The translations under genes were made by a program, and so were the position numbers. A DNA stretch of 64,000 nt, taken from positions 248,001-312,000 of the forward strand of contig DAAN01000030.1 of NCBI GenBank assembly GCA_001701135.1, in the 5' to 3' direction. Origin of the DNA: Bacteroidales bacterium H3 (GTDB lineage: Bacteria; Bacteroidota; Bacteroidia; Bacteroidales; Muribaculaceae). Below the pieces are notes generated by a model, which was not told the DNA's origin, made no database searches, and saw nothing but the letters and a program-made list of their open reading frames with translations. Each line of letters begins with the position of its first letter. The first letter of the stretch is position 1. Positions 44,146-53,168 of the stretch are shown here, piece after piece.

Positions 44146-46443
44146 ATGAAATCAAGTGCAATAATTGCGGCAATGTTGATTGCCGGAGGTAGCGTGGCGA
44201 CTGCTGCGATACCCCAGACACCGGCCGAGACCAAAAAGATGAATGCTTTCGTCGACGGCCTGTTGAAGAAAATGACTCTCGAAGAAAAACTCGGACAGCT
44301 TAATCTTCCCGCAGGCGGTGACCTTTCTACCGGTGATCCTCTGGGCAAGGATATAGTGCAGCTCGCTGCCTCAGGCCAGATCGGCGGCACTTTCAACATC
44401 AAGGGCGCCGAGAAATTCCACGCCTTGCAAAAGGCCGCTGTGGAGAAGACCCGTCTGGGCATTCCTCTGCTTTGCGGCATGGATGTGATTCACGGCTATG
44501 AGACCATATTCCCCATCCCCCTCGGTCTCTCTTGCTCGTGGGATATGGATGCCATCGAACGGTCGGCGCAGATTGCAGCCAGAGAGGCTACTGCCGGGGG
44601 CGTCAACTGGACTTTCAGCCCCATGGTCGACATCGCCCGCGATCCCCGCTGGGGCCGTGTGGCCGAAGGTGCCGGCGAAGATCCCTATCTCGGTTCGCAG
44701 ATCGCACGTGCAATGGTCCGCGGCTATCAGGGCGACCTGACACGCGACGACCAGATGGCCGCCTGCGTGAAGCATTTCGCACTCTACGGTGCGTCGGAAG
44801 CCGGTCGCGACTATAACACAGTGGATATGAGCCGCCAGCGCATGTACAATGAATACCTCGCCCCCTACAAGGCCGCCGTGGATGAAGGCGCACTGTCGGT
44901 AATGACATCGTTCAACCTTGTCGACGGCATTCCCGCCACAGCCAACAAATGGCTCATCACCGATCTGCTCCGCGATCAGTGGGGCTTCGACGGTATGGTA
45001 GTCACAGACTACGGTTCAATCAACGAGATGCGCTCTCACGGCGTTGCCGAGCTTCCCGAGGCTTCGGCCATGGCGCTCAATGCCGGCACGGATATGGACA
45101 TGTGTTCCGACGGTTTCCTGAAAACCCTTAAGGAATCACTTGCCAACGGGGCTGTCACCCAGACCCGCATTGACGATGCAGTGCGCAAAATTCTGGAAAT
45201 AAAATACAAACTCGGTCTTTTTGACAATCCCTACAAATATGGCGACACCAAGCGCGAGGCCAAGGAAATCTACTCCGATGCAAACCGCGCCGAAGCCCGC
45301 AAAATTGCCGCCGAGACATTCGTGCTCCTGAAAAACGACAACAATCTCCTTCCCCTGAAACGTCAGGGCAAAATTGCCCTTATCGGGCCGCTCGCCGACA
45401 ATGGCGCCAACCTCATAGGCACCTGGGCAATGGTGGCACGCAAAGACCGCGTGAAGACCCTCCGCCAGGCAATGAAGGATGCCGTAGGTAACAAAGCCGA
45501 AATCCTCTACGCCAAAGGCACCAACACATATTCCGATCCCGACCGCGAAGCTACCGGCTCGATTTACAACAATGCCATGCGCGACCCGCGCTCCGAACAG
45601 GAAATGCTTGACGAAGCTCTCAAAGTTGCGGCTCAGGCCGACGTCATCGTGGCAGCCCTCGGCGAAATGGGCGAGGACTCCGGCGAATCGTCATCGCGCT
45701 CCGACCTCAACCTGCCTGAAAATCAGCGCAAACTGCTTGAAGCACTTCTCGCAACAGGCAAACCCGTGGTTATGCTCAACTTCACCGGTCGTCCCACCCT
45801 CCTCACCTGGGAAAAAGATAACGTGCCGGCAATAATGAATGTGTGGTTCGGCGGTTCCGAAGCAGGCGATGCCATCTCCGACGTGATTTTCGGCGACGTA
45901 AGCCCTTCGGGCAAACTCACCATGTCGATCCCCTATTCGGTCGGCCAGATTCCAGTCTACTACAACCACATGAACACCGGCCGTCCAAAGGACGAAAACA
46001 ATCCCAAGTTCCAGCAGTACACTTCCAACTATATGGATCTTCCCTCCAACGAGGCACTTTATCCCTTCGGTTATGGCCTGAGCTACACCACATTCGACTA
46101 CACCGATTTCAAGCTCGACAACAGCACCCTCACCCCCGGCGGAGCCATCAACGCGTCGGTGAAAGTGACTAACACCGGCAACCGTCCCGCCGACGAAATT
46201 GTGCAGTTCTACACTCACGACCTGTTCGGTTCCATAGCCCGTCCTGTCAAAGAGCTGAAACATTTCGAACGCATATCGCTCAAACCCGGCGAATCGCGCA
46301 CCGTCAACTTCCGTATCACCCCCGACAATCTCAAGTTCTACAATTCCAACCTCGAATATGTAGCCGAACCGGGTAAATTCGAAGTGATGGTAGGTCCCAA
46401 CTCACGCGACCTCCAGCGCCTCCCCTTCACCCTCGCCAAATAA
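44146..46443 (+). CDS. bglX: GH3 beta-glucosidase, exported (BglX-like)
   Basis: A 765-residue enzyme with signal peptide (MKSSAIIAAMLIAGGSVATAA). The GH3 N-terminal barrel carries the nucleophile Asp288 in VVTDYGS and the substrate loop VKHFALYGA. The C-terminal sandwich domain has the likely acid/base region GEDSGESSSRSDLNLPE and ends with a fibronectin-III-like domain (NTGNRPADEIVQFY). It hydrolyses beta-glucosides such as cello-oligosaccharides in the periplasm. Length and layout match BglX. Confidence 0.95.
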   Translation: MKSSAIIAAMLIAGGSVATAAIPQTPAETKKMNAFVDGLLKKMTLEEKLGQLNLPAGGDLSTGDPLGKDIVQLAASGQIGGTFNIKGAEKFHALQKAAVEKTRLGIPLLCGMDVIHGYETIFPIPLGLSCSWDMDAIERSAQIAAREATAGGVNWTFSPMVDIARDPRWGRVAEGAGEDPYLGSQIARAMVRGYQGDLTRDDQMAACVKHFALYGASEAGRDYNTVDMSRQRMYNEYLAPYKAAVDEGALSVMTSFNLVDGIPATANKWLITDLLRDQWGFDGMVVTDYGSINEMRSHGVAELPEASAMALNAGTDMDMCSDGFLKTLKESLANGAVTQTRIDDAVRKILEIKYKLGLFDNPYKYGDTKREAKEIYSDANRAEARKIAAETFVLLKNDNNLLPLKRQGKIALIGPLADNGANLIGTWAMVARKDRVKTLRQAMKDAVGNKAEILYAKGTNTYSDPDREATGSIYNNAMRDPRSEQEMLDEALKVAAQADVIVAALGEMGEDSGESSSRSDLNLPENQRKLLEALLATGKPVVMLNFTGRPTLLTWEKDNVPAIMNVWFGGSEAGDAISDVIFGDVSPSGKLTMSIPYSVGQIPVYYNHMNTGRPKDENNPKFQQYTSNYMDLPSNEALYPFGYGLSYTTFDYTDFKLDNSTLTPGGAINASVKVTNTGNRPADEIVQFYTHDLFGSIARPVKELKHFERISLKPGESRTVNFRITPDNLKFYNSNLEYVAEPGKFEVMVGPNSRDLQRLPFTLAK

Positions 46444-46462
46444 CCATCCCATCGATACAGCA

Positions 46463-46495
46463 AATGCCGTGGAGCCTTTCTGACTCCACGGCATT
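46463..46495 (+). terminator. Hairpin terminator after the GH3 gene
   Basis: A 12-bp perfect stem (46463-46474 with 46484-46495) begins about 20 bases after the stop codon, followed by a moderately T-rich stretch. Confidence 0.65.
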
Positions 46496-46536
46496 GTTGT
46501 ATATTATATAGTAAATTGTTGTTTATTATATAGTAA
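46494..46536. repeat. Tandem 21-base A/T-rich repeat
   Basis: Two copies (46494-46514 and 46516-46536) of a 21-base unit containing TATTATATAGTAA differ at one base. They lie between the convergent GH3 and DUF4136 genes. Confidence 0.75.
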
Positions 46537-46571
46537 GAGGTATAGTATGCAGCCAAAATGCTGATTGGAAC

Positions 46572-47192
46572 TTAGCCGCGATATTGCGGCAACAAAGGAA
46601 CCGGGAACCGGGAGAAGAGTGTCTGCACTGCCTCGGCAATACTCTTGAGATTGCGGTATGCGCCATCGCCATTCATGATTGTGGCCACAGACGCCGAGTA
46701 GAGCGGCACTTTTGTGTCAATATTCACAAAATCCATGGTGAGAACGCCCTCGCGGTAAATGCCCGTAATAACCCGTGCATTGGAGTAATAATTGTTGTAA
46801 TAACCTGCCGGCCAGTAAGGGCCGTAGTTGTAACGCGGCCACATGTAATAAGGATAGCATGGCCCGCTGTAGGGGAAATACCCTGCGGGCGGCACAAGCG
46901 GCTCGGTGGCCAGTTCCTTGTCGACAGTCACAGCTATATTAATCAGCAACGGCGACGAGGCATCCTCCGTGAAACCTCTCATGGTCATCTCCTGCCTGAT
47001 AGCGGCCGCGATATTGTAATATGTCACCATCTGCATGCCCGGAGGCAGTTTTCCCATGTCGGGGGTTACGATACGAAAAGTTCGATACTGCGCCAGGTCG
47101 GCATTGTTGTAGACCTCGCTGTTGACAAGTGCGAAAGGAGAGCAGGCGGCCATCATCAGCATCACCGCGAGCAGACTGAGTATCTTTTTCAT
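46572..47192 (-). CDS. DUF4136-type lipoprotein
   Basis: A 206-residue lipoprotein: MKKILSLLAVMLMMAAC gives a signal peptide with lipobox (Cys17). The mature part has the DUF4136 pattern (Y-N-N-A-D-L-A-Q-Y-R-T-F-R near its start, a G-x-L-T-M-D-F-V-N strand and a terminal LKSIAEAVQTLFSRFP helix). The middle holds a long Tyr/Pro/Gly-rich stretch (YFPYSGPCYPYYMWPRYNYG region). Function of the family is unknown; outer-membrane location is likely. An ATG six codons upstream (47210) is possible. Confidence 0.82.
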   Translation of the reverse strand: MKKILSLLAVMLMMAACSPFALVNSEVYNNADLAQYRTFRIVTPDMGKLPPGMQMVTYYNIAAAIRQEMTMRGFTEDASSPLLINIAVTVDKELATEPLVPPAGYFPYSGPCYPYYMWPRYNYGPYWPAGYYNNYYSNARVITGIYREGVLTMDFVNIDTKVPLYSASVATIMNGDGAYRNLKSIAEAVQTLFSRFPVPLLPQYRG

Positions 47193-47342
47193 AATTAACG
47201 GATATTTCACTTATAATAACACAATAAAGAAGATGTTTGTTTCGTATTTCTTATGTGACAATGCGCACAGGCATTTCACCATCATGAAAAATTACATCTA
47301 ATTATACCATTCCAAAACATACAATCCTACTTAACATTGACG

Positions 47343-49406
47343 ATGAGGAATATCATGCACACTCTCTGCGTCGGCACCATTGTGGCCGGTTCTACCCTCG
47401 TTCCCAATTATCTCTGCGCACAGCAGACCGACAATCTGGCACGCGAAGCCGCAGGGGCAGTCGATGCCAAATATCTCGATTATCCCGTGTATCAGGGCAA
47501 TGACCTCGAGCTGACCGTCGAAGGGAACAGCGCAAAGTTCCGTCTGTGGTCTCCGGCAGCACAGGCCGTGCGTCTGCGCATCTATGATCACGGTCGCGGC
47601 GGTCAGGCAGTAAAAACAATCGACATGACCCGCGCCGCACAGGGCACATGGACCGCGTCCATAGCCCCGGTGCCTTACGGCAAGTTCTACACTTTCCAGA
47701 TTCTCGACAATGGCAAATGGCTCGCCGAAACACCGGGCATCTGGGCAAAAGCTGTGGGCGTAAACGGCGAACGTGCCGCCATCATTGATTTCGCCGCCAC
47801 CGACCCCGAAGGGTGGAGCAGCGACAAAGGCCCCGAAGTAAAGGCCATCAACGACGTGGTTCTCTATGAGATGCACCACCGCGATTTCTCAGTCCACCCC
47901 AACTCGGGCATTGCCAACAAAGGTAAATTCCTGGCACTGACCGAAGAGGACACCCGCAACGCTTTCGGCGACAAAACCGGCATCGACCATCTCAAGGAGT
48001 TAGGCGTGACCCACGTGCACATCCTTCCCTCCTACGACTATAATTCGGTCGACGAGACCAATCTCCCCGCCAACCAGTATAACTGGGGCTACGACCCTCT
48101 GAACTACAACGCCCCCGAAGGCTCCTACTCGACCAATCCCTCCGATCCCGCATCGCGCGTAAAGGAGATGAAGCAGATGGTGCAGGCACTCCACAATGCC
48201 GGCATAGGCGTGGTGATGGATGTGGTCTACAACCACACCGCCGACAACGATGCATCAAACTTCTCGCTCACAGCGCCCGGCTATTTCTACCGCCACCGTG
48301 CCGACGACACCTACAGCGACGCATCGGCCTGCGGCAACGAAACCGCATCGGAACGCGAAATGATGCGCCGCTTCATCGTGGAGTCGGTGAAGAATTGGGC
48401 GAAAGAATACCACATCGATGGTTTCCGCTTTGACCTCATGGCCATTCACGACACCGAAACCATGAATCAGGTAGCCGCTGAACTCAAAAAGATCAATCCT
48501 TCGATTTTCATCTACGGCGAAGGCTGGACCGCCGGCGATTCTCCCCTGCCCGTTGCCAACCGCGCGCTGAAAGAGAATGTTGCCAAAATGGATGGCATCG
48601 CCGTCTTCTCCGACGACATCCGCGACGCCGTCAAAGGTCACTACTCCAACGCTGAGGACCGCGGTTTCGCCACCGGCAAACCGGGTCAGGAAGAGACCGT
48701 GAAAATCGGCATCGTGGCTTCCACCCCCCATCCTCAGGTCGACTACTCAAAAGGGTCCAACTCGAAGTTTGCCTACGCCAAGTCGCCTCGTGAAATCATC
48801 AACTACGTGAGCTGCCACGACGACCTCACACTCACCGACAAACTGGCAAAATCAATGCCCGGCAGCACTGAAGCCGAGCGTCAGCGCGCCGCCCGTCTGG
48901 CACAGACCATAGTATTCACTTCGCAGGGCACCCCATTCATGTTTGCCGGCGAGGAGGTATTCCGCAACAAGAAGGGTGTACACAATTCATTCAAGTCGCC
49001 CGACTCCATCAACGCCATCGACTGGAATCTCAAACACCTCAACGCCGAGCAGTTTAACTACTATAAGGAACTGATTGCCCTGCGCAAGGCTCATCCCGCA
49101 TTCCGCATGACAACGGCCGACGACATCGCCCGCAATCTCAAGTTCGACAAGGTGAACACCCCCAACCTCATCTCCTATTCGCTGCTCAACAACGCCAACG
49201 GCGACAGCGCGAAGGAAATCAAACTGGTGTTTAACGGCGCCGACAATGCCGCCAGCGTGAAACTCCCCAAAGGCAACTGGCAGGTGATTGCTTATGATGG
49301 CAAACTCGACCATACAGGCCTCAAGGATGCCGAGGGCAAAGTGATGACCCTGCCCGGAGGCAACACCGAGGTTCCCGCCCGCTCGGCACTCATCCTTATC
49401 CGCTGA
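47343..49406 (+). CDS. pulA: Type I pullulanase (GH13), exported
   Basis: A 687-residue alpha-1,6-debranching enzyme for pullulan, glycogen or starch. It has an N-terminal signal sequence, a CBM48-like domain (AKFRLWSPAAQAVRLRIYD), the type I signature Y-N-W-G-Y-D-P, the nucleophile Asp364 in DGFRFDL, the acid/base Glu393 in YGEGW and the transition-state Asp in SCHDDL. With malQ at 32776 it suggests alpha-glucan use. The ATG at 47343 is chosen; ATG at 47355 is an alternative and the TTG at 47337 less likely. Confidence 0.95.
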   Translation: MRNIMHTLCVGTIVAGSTLVPNYLCAQQTDNLAREAAGAVDAKYLDYPVYQGNDLELTVEGNSAKFRLWSPAAQAVRLRIYDHGRGGQAVKTIDMTRAAQGTWTASIAPVPYGKFYTFQILDNGKWLAETPGIWAKAVGVNGERAAIIDFAATDPEGWSSDKGPEVKAINDVVLYEMHHRDFSVHPNSGIANKGKFLALTEEDTRNAFGDKTGIDHLKELGVTHVHILPSYDYNSVDETNLPANQYNWGYDPLNYNAPEGSYSTNPSDPASRVKEMKQMVQALHNAGIGVVMDVVYNHTADNDASNFSLTAPGYFYRHRADDTYSDASACGNETASEREMMRRFIVESVKNWAKEYHIDGFRFDLMAIHDTETMNQVAAELKKINPSIFIYGEGWTAGDSPLPVANRALKENVAKMDGIAVFSDDIRDAVKGHYSNAEDRGFATGKPGQEETVKIGIVASTPHPQVDYSKGSNSKFAYAKSPREIINYVSCHDDLTLTDKLAKSMPGSTEAERQRAARLAQTIVFTSQGTPFMFAGEEVFRNKKGVHNSFKSPDSINAIDWNLKHLNAEQFNYYKELIALRKAHPAFRMTTADDIARNLKFDKVNTPNLISYSLLNNANGDSAKEIKLVFNGADNAASVKLPKGNWQVIAYDGKLDHTGLKDAEGKVMTLPGGNTEVPARSALILIR

Positions 49407-49425
49407 CATTCACGTTCCCACCATA

Positions 49426-49470
49426 CACAAAAATCCCGCCGAGGTCAATTCCCGGCGGGATTTTTGTGTA
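49426..49470. terminator. 17-bp perfect hairpin, bidirectional terminator
   Basis: Arms 49426-49442 and 49454-49470 pair perfectly around an 11-base loop, with A and T runs on both sides. It separates convergent pulA (+) and the solute-binding protein gene (-). Confidence 0.9.
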
Positions 49471-49484
49471 AGAGTTTGTTGAAA

Positions 49485-50330
49485 TCAATGCGAGAGCCAT
49501 GCTGAAATCGAGTCGCGCAACACAGAGTCACGTGGCGCGAGCGCCCATGACTGAAACTGATTGAGCGACACCGGCACCGAATAATCCAGCAGCGGATAGC
49601 TGCGGCCGAGAGCCGATGCTGTAGCGTGCGACACCACCGCCATGGGTATCTTACCGAGAGCGGTGAGCATCACAAGCTGTTCGGAGGAATAATCCTCATC
49701 CTCAATGATAATGATGGTGTCGCCGATTTCATGCGACAGATTCACCAGTCGCTGGCGGAACGGCGATCCCTTAGGGATGCAGATGCTGTGCCCGGCGATG
49801 TCGAACTGCGTAGGCGCATTCAACCGGTATGGCACACGCCGGCCGTTGATCTCCACCTCACCGTCGGCGGGGGTGACCGCCGCCACACTGTCGGGTAACG
49901 CCGTTGTATCGCGCAACTGCACGAGCACCTGACGGTCGAGCCCTACCGGGTCGACGAATATAAAACTTTCGCGCGTCTCGGCTGTGACCGGAATATCCCC
50001 TACCAACAGACGGCAGCGACCCGAAAGCAGCCACTCGACAGCATCCTCGGGCCGCGTGAATGGGTGGAATTTCACCGGCACACCATGTTCGCGGCATAGC
50101 TTCTTGATAAGGTCATAGTATTCGCCGGAGAGCGTATCTCCTGCCAGCGACATGCCGGTCGGAGAAATCTCGATTGCCACATTGAGTGTGTCACCGCCGG
50201 CAAACATGTCGGGGCGCTCCCCAATTCTCCCGGAGGAGCATTGGCGGGCGGCGAACATCAGTGCTATGGCGGCAACAAGGGCGGCCACGAGCACTCCTAA
50301 GCGCCCTTTTTTCATTTCAAGACGTTGCAT
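49485..50330 (-). CDS. Periplasmic solute-binding-like protein (SBP_bac_3/MltF N-domain-like), membrane-anchored
   Basis: A 281-residue protein. An N-terminal hydrophobic segment (about 10-28) precedes a type 3 solute-binding fold: SPTGMSLAGDTLSGEYYDLIKKL near the start, LLVGDIPVTAETRESFIFVDP in the middle, PKGSPFRQRLVNL later. The pattern resembles the amino-acid-binding domain of MltF-type proteins, without the transglycosylase part. A cysteine (AARQC) follows the anchor but is not a good lipobox. No ABC permease is nearby. It is third in the MBOAT operon, 29 bases after the SGNH-like gene. Confidence 0.75.
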   Translation of the reverse strand: MQRLEMKKGRLGVLVAALVAAIALMFAARQCSSGRIGERPDMFAGGDTLNVAIEISPTGMSLAGDTLSGEYYDLIKKLCREHGVPVKFHPFTRPEDAVEWLLSGRCRLLVGDIPVTAETRESFIFVDPVGLDRQVLVQLRDTTALPDSVAAVTPADGEVEINGRRVPYRLNAPTQFDIAGHSICIPKGSPFRQRLVNLSHEIGDTIIIIEDEDYSSEQLVMLTALGKIPMAVVSHATASALGRSYPLLDYSVPVSLNQFQSWALAPRDSVLRDSISAWLSH

Positions 50331-50359
50331 AATCGTTTTAGAGCTTATTTTTCAGATTG

Positions 50360-51427
50360 TTACCGCTTCCTGCGCAATTCGTAAGCGCGGTCTATAAAAC
50401 GCTTTCCCATCACAGGACGGTAGTGGGTGTTGTCATACCAGTTTGTGCTGTCGGCCACCTCCTGCCTGAACTCCCGCTGCAAATTCACATAGGATTCACC
50501 GAAAATATCACGCAGCCGATTTTCATCTTCGGGATCAAAGGTCTCGAGCTTTAGCGTGGGAGTGGCGATGACCGTGAGGTCGGCTCCTCTGCGGCGGCAT
50601 ATTTCTGCGATAGCCCGCAAATCAGCCTCCAGTGCGTCATCAATCAGTCGGGGAGCCTCGGCATAACTGTCGGATGGCGCCGGAGTGTATACTTTATGTC
50701 GGGAATAATATTCCGCCGGATTCACCGCTATAATGCTGTCGCTTATGGGCTGATACTCTTCGTTGAGAACCCTGTCCCATTCATATTCCTCTTCATAGAA
50801 TACCGGGCAACCGGGGAAATTCACCGTCTCTCCCCGAAGAATCCATGGAAGATACGACGCATAGAACCCATAATCAGTCACACGCCTGAAATACCGGTAA
50901 TGAAAACGTAGCAGCCCGCCGATGCCGCTCCGGTCGATTTCAGGAGGGATCATCGTGGCGAGGTTGTTTGGAGAATACTGCAACCTGAGCACGTGTGGAG
51001 TCAGGGGAATCAGCACATTCGAGATGGTGTCGGCATGGCGGTCGAGATACTCCAGAAACATGCGTGTATTATGCAGATTGAGATTGCCGGCATTGAAGTG
51101 GAAAGGTCTGGCGTCAGGCTGCAGATGGTGTTCCCATTCTTTCGCAGGAAGATTGATAGCCAGCGACGAGCCTACGATGAAAGAATTGTAGCGTTGCGAC
51201 GGATAAAGATCTTCAAAAGTATGCAGAGTGAGCACATTGGAATTGAAACTCACGCGGTCGGTGTAATAGTTGGCGTGATGGCGAAGCACGCGGTAAGGGT
51301 CGAGCGCCACATACAGCACCACAAACGGAACAATCGGGAGCAACGCCATGAGCGCCACCCGCAGCAGCATGCCCGGTGCACCGGGTGCACGCCGTTCAGA
51401 ACTGGAAATAGATGAATTGCGTGTCAT
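50360..51427 (-). CDS. Membrane-anchored SGNH-like (DltD/AlgJ-type) protein, partner of the MBOAT acyltransferase
   Basis: A 355-residue protein by the ATG at 51427, or 336 by the ATG at 51370. One membrane helix (PIVPFVVLYVALDPYRVL region) anchors an extracytoplasmic domain with F-I-V-G-S-S-L-A (Ser of the SGNH block I) and a C-terminal N-W-Y-D-N-T-H-Y (Asp-x-x-His of block V). This is the arrangement of AlgJ/DltD-like O-acetyl transfer partners. It overlaps the MBOAT gene by up to 32 bases, so the two likely work together on O-acylation of a surface polymer that cannot be identified here. Confidence 0.75.
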   Translation of the reverse strand: MTRNSSISSSERRAPGAPGMLLRVALMALLPIVPFVVLYVALDPYRVLRHHANYYTDRVSFNSNVLTLHTFEDLYPSQRYNSFIVGSSLAINLPAKEWEHHLQPDARPFHFNAGNLNLHNTRMFLEYLDRHADTISNVLIPLTPHVLRLQYSPNNLATMIPPEIDRSGIGGLLRFHYRYFRRVTDYGFYASYLPWILRGETVNFPGCPVFYEEEYEWDRVLNEEYQPISDSIIAVNPAEYYSRHKVYTPAPSDSYAEAPRLIDDALEADLRAIAEICRRRGADLTVIATPTLKLETFDPEDENRLRDIFGESYVNLQREFRQEVADSTNWYDNTHYRPVMGKRFIDRAYELRRKR

Positions 51428-52982
51428 TGGCGGCGGGAGGAAGCGTGAGGAAGCCGTAGGCAAGTATTACGAAATATATCAGATAATAGCAGACGAAGCG
51501 AAGCCGGCGCTGCCGTGGATAGGGACAGAGATCGATGCCGCAGTGACGCGTGTGCCACTCGCAGGCCAACAGCACAATTCCGCTGAACCAATAGAGCTGA
51601 AACCAGAATTCCTGTCGGAAAACAAGTGCCAGCACCACAGCCGATGCCGATGCGACCAGCAGGAAAAGAGGCCATGGTGCCACCCGCGGTAAAATCCCGC
51701 CCGCTCTCTTTCCGGTTTCATCGGAGAAAAAGGACATTTTAGTGAATATTGTCCATAGTGCCATGAAACCGATGTATATGATTGCGGAATATGGGAGAAG
51801 ATAACGCAGGTTCCACTCCAGCGCCATACCCGGGGAGGGCTGACGGAAGAAGATTACCACACTGAGATATATCAGAAACATGCGGAGCACCTGCGGCAAC
51901 TCCCGGAATGATGCCGGAGGTGCGCCCTTGTAGGATTTAACCCCGATGAGACGTTCGGCCATACACACCAGACCGCTGACCACGCCGAAAAGCACCAGAT
52001 TCCAGGCGGCGCCATGCCAGAGTCCCGAGAGAGCGAAAACGATAAAGATATTGACATATGTCATCACCGGGCCGCGGCGCGAGCCGCCCAATGGAATGTA
52101 GACATATGATGTGAACCACCGCATCAGCGAAATGTGCCAGCGCTGCCAGAACTCCAGAAAACTCCTCGAGAAATATGGACGCCGGAAATTATCCATAAGC
52201 TCCACACCGAGGATACGTGCGGTGCCTTGGGCTATGTCGCAATAGCCCGAAAAATCGCAATAGACCTGAATGGCGAAAAGCACCGTGGCCAGATAGATAG
52301 AAATGCCCGAAGGATCATCCGCTCCATATATTTCCGACACCCACGACCCGGCCGGATCGGCAATAGCGATTTTCTTCAGCAGACCCCACAGGATTTGTCG
52401 CAGACCGCTCACCGCGCGCGGGTAATGCCAGTGGTGCGTGACGCTGAGTTGCGGCAAAAGGCGTGCGGCCTTTTCTATAGGGCCTGCTACAAGCTGCGGA
52501 AAATATGCGATGTAAGTGGCGAACAGCAGCGGATCGCGGGTGGCGGGCAATTCGCCGCGCCACACATCCACAGTATATCCTATGGCCTGAAAGGTATAGA
52601 ACGATATGCCCACAGGGAGCAGGATATTAAGAAACACCCAGTCTACCTCCCAGCCCAGCCAGCTGAGCAGCCAGGCAATATTTTCGCCGAAGAAATTGCA
52701 GTATTTGAAGGCGCAGAGTATGCCTATATTGAGCACAATATTGGCTATTAGCGCAATCCTGCCGCTCCTGCCATGCTTCTCGACTACGATTCCTGTAAAG
52801 AACGACGTGACTGTGGTGAGCAATATCAATCCTAAAAAACGCCAGTCCCAGCACCCGTAAAACAGATAGCTGCCTGCGAGCACCAGCATATTCTGCCGCC
52901 ACGCCCTGCGCATGAATGGCGCGAAATAGAGCAGCACGAGAAGCGCGAAGAATATTGCGAATTTCAGAGAGTTGAATTCCAA
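51396..52982 (-). CDS. MBOAT-family O-acyltransferase (AlgI-like)
   Basis: A 528-residue polytopic membrane protein with the MBOAT hallmarks: LPVGISFYTFQAIGYTVDVWRG, FPQLVAGPIE, CDFSGYCDIAQG, FWQRWHISL (His283) and the catalytic His323 in GLWHGAAWN. Proteins of this type pass acetyl groups through the inner membrane to an SGNH partner that modifies alginate, teichoic acid or other polymers. It is the first gene of a three-gene minus-strand operon. Confidence 0.93.
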   Translation of the reverse strand: MEFNSLKFAIFFALLVLLYFAPFMRRAWRQNMLVLAGSYLFYGCWDWRFLGLILLTTVTSFFTGIVVEKHGRSGRIALIANIVLNIGILCAFKYCNFFGENIAWLLSWLGWEVDWVFLNILLPVGISFYTFQAIGYTVDVWRGELPATRDPLLFATYIAYFPQLVAGPIEKAARLLPQLSVTHHWHYPRAVSGLRQILWGLLKKIAIADPAGSWVSEIYGADDPSGISIYLATVLFAIQVYCDFSGYCDIAQGTARILGVELMDNFRRPYFSRSFLEFWQRWHISLMRWFTSYVYIPLGGSRRGPVMTYVNIFIVFALSGLWHGAAWNLVLFGVVSGLVCMAERLIGVKSYKGAPPASFRELPQVLRMFLIYLSVVIFFRQPSPGMALEWNLRYLLPYSAIIYIGFMALWTIFTKMSFFSDETGKRAGGILPRVAPWPLFLLVASASAVVLALVFRQEFWFQLYWFSGIVLLACEWHTRHCGIDLCPYPRQRRLRFVCYYLIYFVILAYGFLTLPPAANDTQFIYFQF

Positions 52983-53007
52983 AGGAGCGTTGATGTGGTG
53001 ACAGGTG

Positions 53008-53037
53008 CAAAGTTACGAATTTTTCAGCGCTCACAAG
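53008..53037 (-). promoter_or_regulatory. Promoter of the MBOAT operon
   Basis: On the minus strand TAACTTTG (53015-53008) fits TAnnTTTG, with CTTG (53037-53034, one mismatch) 18 bases upstream. The leader would be about 20 bases. Confidence 0.6.
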
Positions 53038-53060
53038 CCTTTGTGGCTCGAAAATAATAG

Positions 53061-53097
53061 CAGAGGCCGCGACCGGCATATGCGGCCTCGGCCTCTG
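53061..53097 (-). terminator. GC-rich hairpin between the mutase and MBOAT genes
   Basis: CAGAGGCC (53061-53068) pairs with GGCCTCTG (53090-53097); an alternative pairing GAGGCCGC/GCGGCCTC uses the same region. On the minus strand it is followed by a T-rich stretch. Confidence 0.65.
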
Positions 53098-53117
53098 TTA
53101 TAGAGTAGGAATTAAGT

Positions 53118-53154
53118 GCTTGTTCAATAATGTAACATTAATTATTAAACAAGC
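53118..53154 (-). terminator. Hairpin right after mutB
   Basis: GCTTGTTCAATAAT (53118-53131) pairs with ATTATTAAACAAGC (53141-53154) with one mismatch. It begins 15 bases after the mutB stop and is A/T-rich, so it may protect the message end rather than terminate strongly. Confidence 0.5.
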
Positions 53155-53168
53155 TCTAAGTGCAGGGA

